Translations under genes and position numbers: made by a program | Source of the DNA: Thermoanaerobaculum sp. | GTDB taxonomy: Bacteria; Acidobacteriota; Thermoanaerobaculia; Multivoradales; UBA5704 | DNA: 64,000 nt | Reading direction: 5' to 3' | NCBI GenBank assembly: GCA_021154885.1 | Contig: JAJKHS010000013.1 | Coordinates: 62,001 to 126,000, forward strand | Notes under the pieces: generated by a model | The model's database searches: none | The model's input: the letters and a program-made list of their open reading frames with translations, nothing else | What the model was told of the DNA's origin: nothing | Shown: positions 32,615 through 40,329 of the stretch, one piece after another | Numbering within the stretch: the stretch's first letter is position 1 | Layout: every line of letters begins with the position of its first letter

Positions 32615-35400
32615 GACTCGCCGCCGCCTTCGCCGCCCATGAGATCCGTACCCAGGGACGCTCCCTGCGCTTCCGGGTGCTGGCGGTGCTCTATGCCCTC
32701 GCGGGCTCAGGCCCGGCGGCGCTCCTCTATACCCGCCACCAGAGCGTGAAGACGATGGTGGGGAGCGCGACCTACGCCTCGGAGGTGCTGGCGGTCCTGC
32801 CCGCTTTGACCGCCGTGGTGGCTCTCCTGATCTCGCTCGACGCCGTGACCCGCGAGCACGACGAGGGGTCGTGGTCCACGGCCTCGCTCGCCGGCACCTC
32901 CAGCGCCGGCTATCTCCTCCGCCGCTGGCTGGCGCTCCAGGCCGTGCTACTGCCGCTGACCGCGGTGCCGGTAGTGGCCGCCGGAGCCTTCGCCGCGGCG
33001 GCCCTGGGACCGGGGGCGGTCGCCTTGGGGCCGCTCCTCTTCCCGTGGCTGATGCTCGTAGTGCCTCTCGCCCTGGCCCTTTCGGCCTTGGGAATGGGAC
33101 TGGGGACGATCGCCGGCGGCATGGTCAACGCCTGCCTCCTGGGCGGAGTCATCCTCTGGCTCGTGCCGGCACTCCTGGAGATGGGGCTGGCCCGCTTCCA
33201 CATCCGCCTCGGGAGCCCCTTCGCCTGGCCGCAAATCAACTCCTTCCTGAACGCCGTCCAGCGCATCGTCACACCCAACCGCCCGGGGAGCCCCTGGGCC
33301 GCCATGTTCCCGCTCCCGATGAGCGAGTCCCCCTGGGATGGGCGGGTGGCCGGCGAGCAGTACCTGAGCCTCGCGGCGCTCCCCACGGCGCTCGCCGCCG
33401 CGACGCTCGGCATCGCCGTGCGCCACCTGCGCCGCACCCGGCCGGACGTGCGCCCCCTGCGGGTCCGTGCGGACCACCCCCTGCGCACCTTCCTCCTCGC
33501 CGTGGCCCGCCTGCGGGAGCGCTATACGCCCGACCCGCGCCCTTCGCGGGCGGACCTGGCGGCGCTCGCGCTCGCGCTCCTCCTGGCGACGGGCGCCGTC
33601 GCCCTGCTCGTAGGGCGGACCGAGCGCTACCAGCGCCTCGGAGTGGCGCAGTTCGAGGCCGAGCGGGACGGGCTTCCGGATCCCACGCCCGTGGACCTGG
33701 TGCCGGGCCGCTGGCAGATCCGCGGCACGCTTGGGCCCGGCCGGCAGGTGGACCTGGAGGTGTCCGGCGAGATACGCAACCTGGGGAGCGCTCCCCGGCG
33801 TCACCTGGCTTTCAGCTTGAACCCGTTCGTCGAAGTGGTGGCGGTGGAGGCGAGCGGCGGGCGGCTCACCCTCTCCCGCCGCTGGGACCGCGTGGCCGTG
33901 GACCTCGCCACTCCCCTCCCCCCGGGGGGCGGCCGGGAGCTGCGCTTCCGGCTGCGCGGCGAGCCGGCGGCGACCCGGTTCCCCATCAACATAAGCTACG
34001 TCGGTCTCCACAAGCTCTTCGGCGATCACCTGCACGCGAAGTTCGCTCGCGACCTGGTGCCGCTCGGCGCGAGCTACCAGATGCCGGCGCTCTCGCCGCG
34101 GCGGATCGACCTCGAAGCTGCGGACTTGACGCCGGTCCCCCGCTATCAATCGTGGAAGCTGGTGCCTGAGGAAGAGTACAAGGCTGACGAGCGGGTCCCA
34201 CCGGAGGTCTTCTTCCCCGCGGCCGAGGTGTCGCTCGACCTGGTCGCTCCGCCGGGTGCTTTCCTGGCCGACGCCTGTGGCGGCCAGACCTCTCCGGGAA
34301 TTGCCCAGGGGACTGGGGCCGGAAAGCTCGTGAGCCGCTGCCGCCTGCCGATCGCCGAGCTGGCGGTGGCTGGCGGGAGCTATCAGCTCCTTCCCCGCGC
34401 GGCCGGCGGCGCCACGGTGGGCGTCTTCCCTTTCCACGCACCGCTGGGGGACCTCCACCTGGGGTTCCTCGCCCGCGGCACGGCGCGGCTGGACGAGGCC
34501 TGGCCGGGGCTCGGCGACCTGACGCGGACGGTGGTGCTGGAGTGGCCGGGCGAGGAGACGTTCGGCTTGGACGCTCCCTTCGCCTCCCTCTACTACTGGG
34601 AAGACCCCGGGCGCGTACGGGTCTGGGTGCAGGGCGAGCTGGTGCGGATGCGGGAGACGGACCTGGTTCAGGCGAGCGTCCTCAAGCCGGATGCGCTGGT
34701 GGCCGAGATGGTCGCCGGCCGTCTCGCTCGCCGGCGGGCCGTGGTCCCGGAGGACGCCCTCCTCTTCCGCATGCTGCTGCGCAACCTGGTGCTGCAACGG
34801 CTCGGGCTGGGGCCGGACGGGGGCGCCGCCGTGGTGGGGGTCCGCACCGGCATGGAGGCCGTGCTGCGCGTCAAGCCGCCCAGCTACTCCTACAGCATGA
34901 ACTACTGGAACAACCGCTTCCCCGCCCTGGTGACGGCGCTGCGCTACCGCATGGGCGAGGAGGCCCTGCGCGGAGCGATCGACGAGGTCCTGTCGCGGAC
35001 CGACGCGCGGCCGGCCACGCGGGAGGAGCTCTACGCGGCCCTGGAGAGGCGGAGCGAGGCGCCGCTCGCCCGCATGATCCAGGACTACTTCGTCCAGGGG
35101 TATCTGCCCGAGCCGATCCTTGACGGCGTCGAGCTCCGCCACGCCGAGGGCGGCTGGCGGGTGACGGGGCGGCTGCGCAACCGGTCCCAGGGCGAGGCCC
35201 TGTGCAAAGTCGTGCTGACGACCGACCGCGACCGGCTGGAGATCCTGGCGCGGGCGGACGGCGATCAGCCCGGCGATTTCTCCTTCTCGACGCCCCACCG
35301 CCCCCAGGCCGTGCTGCTCGATCCCAACCGGGAGTGCCACCGGCTGATCCCGAACGCCGGGGCGCGGGACCGGGTGTTCTTTACGGGGGGAGGACAGTGA
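32611..35400 (+). CDS. ABC-2 permease fused to M1-aminopeptidase-like ectodomain lacking the zinc motif
   Basis: 929 residues. Residues 1-350 hold the permease with about seven spans (LAVLYALAGSGPAALLY, VLAVLPALTAVVALLISLDAV and the conserved EHDEGSWSTASLAGTSSAG). Residues 360-929 resemble the ectodomain seen in permease/M1 peptidase fusions (LAFSLNPFVEVVAVE, FPINISYVGLHKLFG, MNYWNNRFPALVTALRY, YAALERRSEAPLARMIQDYF). I find no HExxH zinc site, so the peptidase fold is probably a binding or coupling domain. It overlaps both neighbours by four bases. Confidence 0.82.
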   Translation: MRLAAAFAAHEIRTQGRSLRFRVLAVLYALAGSGPAALLYTRHQSVKTMVGSATYASEVLAVLPALTAVVALLISLDAVTREHDEGSWSTASLAGTSSAGYLLRRWLALQAVLLPLTAVPVVAAGAFAAAALGPGAVALGPLLFPWLMLVVPLALALSALGMGLGTIAGGMVNACLLGGVILWLVPALLEMGLARFHIRLGSPFAWPQINSFLNAVQRIVTPNRPGSPWAAMFPLPMSESPWDGRVAGEQYLSLAALPTALAAATLGIAVRHLRRTRPDVRPLRVRADHPLRTFLLAVARLRERYTPDPRPSRADLAALALALLLATGAVALLVGRTERYQRLGVAQFEAERDGLPDPTPVDLVPGRWQIRGTLGPGRQVDLEVSGEIRNLGSAPRRHLAFSLNPFVEVVAVEASGGRLTLSRRWDRVAVDLATPLPPGGGRELRFRLRGEPAATRFPINISYVGLHKLFGDHLHAKFARDLVPLGASYQMPALSPRRIDLEAADLTPVPRYQSWKLVPEEEYKADERVPPEVFFPAAEVSLDLVAPPGAFLADACGGQTSPGIAQGTGAGKLVSRCRLPIAELAVAGGSYQLLPRAAGGATVGVFPFHAPLGDLHLGFLARGTARLDEAWPGLGDLTRTVVLEWPGEETFGLDAPFASLYYWEDPGRVRVWVQGELVRMRETDLVQASVLKPDALVAEMVAGRLARRRAVVPEDALLFRMLLRNLVLQRLGLGPDGGAAVVGVRTGMEAVLRVKPPSYSYSMNYWNNRFPALVTALRYRMGEEALRGAIDEVLSRTDARPATREELYAALERRSEAPLARMIQDYFVQGYLPEPILDGVELRHAEGGWRVTGRLRNRSQGEALCKVVLTTDRDRLEILARADGDQPGDFSFSTPHRPQAVLLDPNRECHRLIPNAGARDRVFFTGGGQ

Positions 35401-36077
35401 GAGACCTCCTGCGCTCCCTCCATCTCTCCCTCGACCTCCTGCTGGGCCGGCGGCTGTTGTTGTTCGCGGCGCTCGACGCCGTGGCGCTGGTGCTCGCGGC
35501 CCTGTCGATGCTCCTCCAGTCCGAAGGGGCCGCGGGGGACCTCTACCTCTCCGTCTTCCTCGTCCCCGCGGTGCTCCTGGGGCTGCCCGCCCTCGCCGGC
35601 ATGGTGGACCTGGAGCGCCGGGCCGGCTGCCTCGACCTCGCCCTCGCGGCGCCTTCGGCCGAGGCCTACTTCGTGCGCCGGGCGGCGGCGGTCTGTCTCG
35701 CGGTAGCCGTTCAGGGGGAGCTGATCATGGGCGCCGCCTGGCTTACCTCCGACCGCTCGTTCCCCCTCCTCGCGCCGGCCCTCCAGATCGTGGCGGCGAG
35801 CGCCTTCCTCGGCGCCGTCTCCCTGTTCTGGGCGGTGCGCCTGCGGACGGCGGGCGGCGTGTGGCTCGCCTCGGCCGTCACCCTCGGCGTGATGGCGCCG
35901 TGGTTCTTCTTCAATCCGATCCCCACGCGCCTGAAGGTGGCCTACGGCGCCTTCCTGCCGGGCGCCGAGGCATCGCTACCCTGGCTGCGCAGCCTCGCCG
36001 TGCTGGCGGCGGGGTCCGTCCTCTTCTTCCTCTACGCCCGCCGCCGGCTGCGGCGGCCGGAGCTGATGATTTCCTGA
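35397..36077 (+). CDS. ABC-2/CcmB-like permease subunit
   Basis: 226 residues with a GTG start at 35397 overlapping the upstream stop. Six hydrophobic spans, with VDLERRAGCLDLALAAPS after the second or third as in export permeases of the ABC-2/CcmB class. No ATPase follows directly, but the last gene of the operon carries a fused ATPase that could energise it. The stop overlaps the next ATG by one base. Confidence 0.72.
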   Translation: MRDLLRSLHLSLDLLLGRRLLLFAALDAVALVLAALSMLLQSEGAAGDLYLSVFLVPAVLLGLPALAGMVDLERRAGCLDLALAAPSAEAYFVRRAAAVCLAVAVQGELIMGAAWLTSDRSFPLLAPALQIVAASAFLGAVSLFWAVRLRTAGGVWLASAVTLGVMAPWFFFNPIPTRLKVAYGAFLPGAEASLPWLRSLAVLAAGSVLFFLYARRRLRRPELMIS

Positions 36078-37195
36078 TGGAGATTCCCATGCGATCCATT
36101 CGGTTCCTCCCCCTCCTGGTCCTCCTCGGGGCCTGCGCCCAGACGCCGCCGGTCCCCGAGGAGGCGGCGCCGCTGCCGGTGAAGATCGAGAAGGCGGCGC
36201 GGGTCTCGTTCCAGCCCACTCTCACGCTGCTCGGGGTGGTGCGCCCGTCCGGCGAGGCGCAGGTGGTGATCCCGGTGGCGGGCCGGCTGCGCTACCCCGA
36301 CCGCTTCCGCGCCGGCCTCTCCTCGGGGGTCCAGGTGCGGGCGGGCGAGGTGCTCGCACGGGTGGAAAACCAGGACGCCGAGCAGACCCTCGCCGAGGAC
36401 CGCCTGCGGCTGGAGACGGCGAGCAAGGAGCTGGCCCGCTACCAGCGGGCGTTCGATAGCGGCGTCGTTGCCGCGGCCGTGCTCGCGCAGTACAAGGCCG
36501 AGGCGGACCTCGCGGCGCAGCGGCTCGCGGCGGCCCACGAAAAGCGGTCGAGCCTGGAGCTGCGCTCGCCGGTCGCCGGCTGGCTGCTGGTCGAGAAGCG
36601 CCTCCCCGCGGAGGGGGAGGTGCAGGCCGGCACCGTGCTCGCCCGCGTCGCCGCCGAGGGCAGGCCGAAGGTGGAGGCGCGGGCTGCGGCGGGTGACCGC
36701 GGGCGGCTGCGCGAGGGGCTGGCCGTGAGCTTCGCCGTCTCCGGAGGGGGCGCCGCCGGCATCGCCAGCATCGCCGGGCGAGGGGTGGTGCGCGAGATCT
36801 CGCCCCTGATCGACGCCGGCGGCACGGTGGCGGTGGTAGCCGAGGTGACGGAAATGACCGAAGGTGGGGCCCTGCCGGCCCCCGGCGAAGGGGTCGAGGT
36901 ACAGGTGGAGCTGGACCGCCGGGAGCAGACGCTGACCGTGCCCGAGGAGGCCCTGGTGCTCTCCGAGACGGGCGCCGCCGTCTACGTGGACCAGGGCGGT
37001 ATCGCCCGGCGACGGCCGGTGACCACCGGCGGCCGGGCGGCCGGGCGGATCGAGGTGCTGAACGGCCTCTCGCCGGGCGACAAGGTAGTGGTGGATGGCG
37101 CCGCCCTGCTCTCGGAGGGCGCCCGCGTCACCCAGATCGCGGAGCCGGCGCCGGCCAATACCACGCCGGGAGAGACGCCGGGAGCCGGCCGGTGA
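36077..37195 (+). CDS. RND/HlyD-type membrane-fusion lipoprotein
   Basis: 372 residues from the ATG at 36077 (TGATG overlap; an ATG four codons on is possible). The lipobox LLGAC anchors it in the inner membrane facing the periplasm. LTLLGVVRPSGEAQVVIPVAG, the helical hairpin RLRLETASKELARYQRAFD, LELRSPVAGWLL (lipoyl domain) and LTVPEEALVLSETGAAVYV are standard for efflux adaptors. It should connect the RND proteins to an outer membrane channel not encoded in the window. Confidence 0.9.
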   Translation: MEIPMRSIRFLPLLVLLGACAQTPPVPEEAAPLPVKIEKAARVSFQPTLTLLGVVRPSGEAQVVIPVAGRLRYPDRFRAGLSSGVQVRAGEVLARVENQDAEQTLAEDRLRLETASKELARYQRAFDSGVVAAAVLAQYKAEADLAAQRLAAAHEKRSSLELRSPVAGWLLVEKRLPAEGEVQAGTVLARVAAEGRPKVEARAAAGDRGRLREGLAVSFAVSGGGAAGIASIAGRGVVREISPLIDAGGTVAVVAEVTEMTEGGALPAPGEGVEVQVELDRREQTLTVPEEALVLSETGAAVYVDQGGIARRRPVTTGGRAAGRIEVLNGLSPGDKVVVDGAALLSEGARVTQIAEPAPANTTPGETPGAGR

Positions 37196-40100
37196 TCCGC
37201 CGCGCCGTCGAGCGGCCCGTCTCGACGCTGCTCGGCGCCCTCACCGTGGTGGTGCTCGGGGTCTTCTCCCTGCTGCGCCTGCCCGTCTCGCTGCTCCCCG
37301 CCCTGGAGCGGCCGAGCCTCATCCTCACCGCCGCCGCCCCGGGGAGCGCCCGCGAGGAGGTCCTGGAGCGCATCACCCGGCCGCTGGAGCAGCGCCTCGG
37401 CGCCCTCGCCGGCGTCACCTCGGTGCGCAGCACCACGGGGGACGGCTGGGCCCGGGTGCGCGTCGAGAGCGAGTGGCAGACCGACGCCGACCGCCTGCGG
37501 ATCGAGGCCGAGCGGCGATTGGCGGGCCTGGAGGTCGCGGGCGCCACGCTCGCCGTGGAGCTGGCGGCGGGCGATCCGGAGCCGATCGTGGAGGTGGCCG
37601 TCTTCGGCGGCTCGGGGACCGCCCGCGCCGCCTTCACTCGCGAGGTGCTGGCGCCGGAGCTGGCCCGCCTGGAGGGAACGGGCCGGCTCGAGACCCTGGG
37701 TCTCGCGCCGCTGCACCCGGTCGTGCGCCCGCACGCCGCCGCCCTCGCCGCCCGCGGGCTCACCGCGGCCGATCTGGTGGCGCGGCTGCGCACCGTGGGT
37801 GCCGCCGTGGCCGCCGGCCGGGCTCGCGCCGGGGCCGTGGCCCGCCCCCTCCTGGTGCGGGAGGACGCGACCTCGCTCGACGCCCTCCGCGCCCTGCGCC
37901 TCGCCGGTCCCCGGGGCGAGAGTGTCCTCGGCGACGTGGCCGAGGTGGGGCTGGAGGAGGTGCGGGACGACTCCTTCTTTCGCCTGAACGGCCGTGAGGG
38001 GACGCTGGTGCGGGTCTTCCGCGCGCCGGAGGCGAACGCCGTGGCCCTCGCCGCCCGGGTGCGCGAGCGGGTGGACGCGCTCTCCCGCCGCTCCGGTCGC
38101 TCCACCTCGGGGCTGAAGGTCGAGGTGGCCGCGGACCGCAGCGCCGAGGTGGTGGCGGCCCTGAAGGAGCTGGGGATCGCGGCCCTCCTCGGTCTCGCCC
38201 TCGGGGTCGCCGTGCTGCGCTTCCTCCTCGGCCGCTGGCGGCCGACCCTCGCCCTCGCGGTGGCCGTGCCCGCCTCGCTGCTCGCCGCCTTCTCCGGCTT
38301 CTACCTCGCGGGGCTGTCGCTGGACGTGGTGTCGCTCGCCGGCCTCGCCCTCGCGGCCGGCCTGCTGGTGGACAGCTCGATCGTGGTGCTGGAATCGATC
38401 GAGACCGCCCGGGCTCGCGGGGAAGAAGATCCGGAGATCGCCGGCGCGCGACAGATCGCCCTGCCGGTGATCGCGGGCTTCCTCGCCACGGCCGTGGTCT
38501 TCCTGCCCTTGATCTATCTCAAAGGATTGGCGCGGGCCTTCTTCGGCGCCCAGGCGTTCGCCATCGTCGCCTCGCTCGCCGCCTCGCTCCTGTTCTCCCT
38601 CACCGTTACCCCGGTGCTCGCCCGCTCCCGGCGCTCAAGGCGCCCCCGTCCGGGGCCCTCACCCCCTACCCCCTCTCCCGCCCCTTCCCACCCCCCTCAC
38701 CGGGAGAGGGGGACCCGGTTGGAGCGGTCTGGCTGGTCTCCCTCTTCTCCCGGTGAGGGGGGTTGGGAGGAGGCGGGAGAAGAGGGCCGGGGTGATGAGG
38801 GTCTTGGGTGGGGGCGAGCGCCGGGAAGAGCAACCTACCTACGCCTCCTCGATTTCGTCCTCGCCCGTCCTTCCGCCGCCGTCCTCGCGGGCGTCGCGGT
38901 TGCGGCCCTGGCCCTCCTCGCCCTTGGCGTCCTCCCCCGCGAGCTGGTGCCCGAGGCCGCGGCCCGCGATCTGGTGGTGCGCTACCGCCTGGACCGCGAC
39001 CTCACGCCCGAAGCCTCCCGCCACCAGGGCGAGGCCGTCGAGGCACGGACGGCGGCGGTTCTGAACGGCGTCCCCGCCTCCCGCCTCGCCGTGCAACTCC
39101 CGGGGACCGGAGACATGGGGGACGTGGATCGCGAGGAGACGGGGCGCATCGAGCTGCGCTTCGCCGACAGCGCCACGGCGGCTCGAGCTCGGAAACGGCT
39201 CCAGGCCGCCCTCGCCCGGCTGCCCGGCGTGGAGGTGTGGGTGGAGCCCCGGGCCAGCGCCTTCGTGGAGTCGATCGAGCGCACCGGCCGCCGGCTGGAG
39301 GTGGTGGCCTCGGCCGCCACCCCCGAGCGCGCGGCGGACCTCGCCCGCCGGACGGCCGAGCGCCTGGCCGCCCGGGCCGGGCTGCGCGAGTCCGGCAGCC
39401 GGCGGGACGGGCCGACGCCGGCCGTCCTCCTCGCCTGGGACGTGCCCCGGCTGGCGGCCCTGGCCGGCGACAGCGGCCAGCGCGACCGTCTGGAGGACCA
39501 GGTGCGCTCGGGGCTGGGGGATCAGACGGCCGGCCGGGTGCGGATCGAGGGCGTGGAGCCCGAAGTCCTGGTGAAGGCCACGGAACCGGTGGACCCGGGG
39601 TTGATCCCGGTCTCGGCCGGGAGCGGCAGCGTCATTCCCTTGGCGGCCGTGGCCCGGCTCACGGCCGGCTCGCGGCCCCCCGCCCTGGAGCGCGAGGAGG
39701 GCATTCCCGCCGTGCGCCGGTCGTTCGAAGGCTCCGCGGACGCCCGCCGGCGCGATCCGGAGGAGCTGCTGGCGGGCCTCGCCCGGGCGGCGGACGAGGA
39801 GGTCTCCCCCGCCGGCCAGGCCCTGGAGCTGCGGCGGGCCTTCGGCCAGCTCCGCCTCGCCCTGGCCCTCTCCCTCGTCCTCGTCTTCCTGACCGTGGCG
39901 GCCCTCTACGAATCGCTCGCCACACCGCTGGTGGTGATGAGCACCGTGCCCGTCGCCCTCGGCGGCGCCCTCGGCCTGCTGGCGGCGGCAGGCCAGACGC
40001 TCAACGTCCTCTCCTTCCTGGGATTGATCCTCCTGGCGGGGATCGTGGTCAACAACGCCATCGTCCTCGTCCATCGCATCGAGGATCATCGGCGCTCCGG

Positions 40101-40329
40101 CCAGGGGATGGACGAGGCCATCCGCCTCGCCGGCGCCGAGCGCTACCGGCCCATCCTGATGACGACCCTCGCCACCGTGGCCGGCATGCTCCCCCTGGCC
40201 CTCCTCGGCGGCCAGGGAGTGGAGCTGCGCCGCGCTCTGGCCCTCGCCGTGATCGGGGGTCTGACGACCGCGGTCTTCGCTTCGCTCCTCCTGGTGCCGG
40301 TGCTTTACAGGTTCGCCCACAGACGATGA
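37192..40329 (+). CDS. RND family efflux transporter (with in-frame palindromic insertion)
   Basis: 1045 residues, GTG start overlapping the adaptor stop. The N-terminus IRRAVERPVSTLLGALTVVV, LPVSLLPALERPSLILTAA and GVTSVRSTTGDGWARVRV are typical RND. Transmembrane segment 4 reads GLLVDSSIVVLESI: one of the two AcrB-type aspartates is kept (D394) and the second is Ser. Segment 10 reads LLAGIVVNNAIVLVHRI. Residues about 488-538, in the loop between segments 6 and 7, are encoded by palindromic element copy C and are Pro/Arg/Glu/Gly-rich. The frame is intact. It overlaps the following RND-ABC fusion gene by four bases. Confidence 0.9.
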   Translation: MIRRAVERPVSTLLGALTVVVLGVFSLLRLPVSLLPALERPSLILTAAAPGSAREEVLERITRPLEQRLGALAGVTSVRSTTGDGWARVRVESEWQTDADRLRIEAERRLAGLEVAGATLAVELAAGDPEPIVEVAVFGGSGTARAAFTREVLAPELARLEGTGRLETLGLAPLHPVVRPHAAALAARGLTAADLVARLRTVGAAVAAGRARAGAVARPLLVREDATSLDALRALRLAGPRGESVLGDVAEVGLEEVRDDSFFRLNGREGTLVRVFRAPEANAVALAARVRERVDALSRRSGRSTSGLKVEVAADRSAEVVAALKELGIAALLGLALGVAVLRFLLGRWRPTLALAVAVPASLLAAFSGFYLAGLSLDVVSLAGLALAAGLLVDSSIVVLESIETARARGEEDPEIAGARQIALPVIAGFLATAVVFLPLIYLKGLARAFFGAQAFAIVASLAASLLFSLTVTPVLARSRRSRRPRPGPSPPTPSPAPSHPPHRERGTRLERSGWSPSSPGEGGWEEAGEEGRGDEGLGWGRAPGRATYLRLLDFVLARPSAAVLAGVAVAALALLALGVLPRELVPEAAARDLVVRYRLDRDLTPEASRHQGEAVEARTAAVLNGVPASRLAVQLPGTGDMGDVDREETGRIELRFADSATAARARKRLQAALARLPGVEVWVEPRASAFVESIERTGRRLEVVASAATPERAADLARRTAERLAARAGLRESGSRRDGPTPAVLLAWDVPRLAALAGDSGQRDRLEDQVRSGLGDQTAGRVRIEGVEPEVLVKATEPVDPGLIPVSAGSGSVIPLAAVARLTAGSRPPALEREEGIPAVRRSFEGSADARRRDPEELLAGLARAADEEVSPAGQALELRRAFGQLRLALALSLVLVFLTVAALYESLATPLVVMSTVPVALGGALGLLAAAGQTLNVLSFLGLILLAGIVVNNAIVLVHRIEDHRRSGQGMDEAIRLAGAERYRPILMTTLATVAGMLPLALLGGQGVELRRALALAVIGGLTTAVFASLLLVPVLYRFAHRR
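38653..38804 (-). repeat. palindromic element, copy C (in frame inside an RND gene)
   Basis: Reverse copy of elements A and B: it begins GGGGCCCTCACC and ends GGTGATGAGGGTCTT, with nested GGGAGAGGG and GGGAGAAGAGGG hairpins. The host frame stays open through it, adding about 50 residues such as SPPTPSPAPSHPPHRERG. Confidence 0.8.

Noticed and set aside
38808-40325. Upstream extension of the RND-ABC frame through the preceding RND gene
   Set aside because: It overlaps a well-supported RND gene in another frame, and the ATG at 40326 has the ATGA coupling seen throughout the operon.
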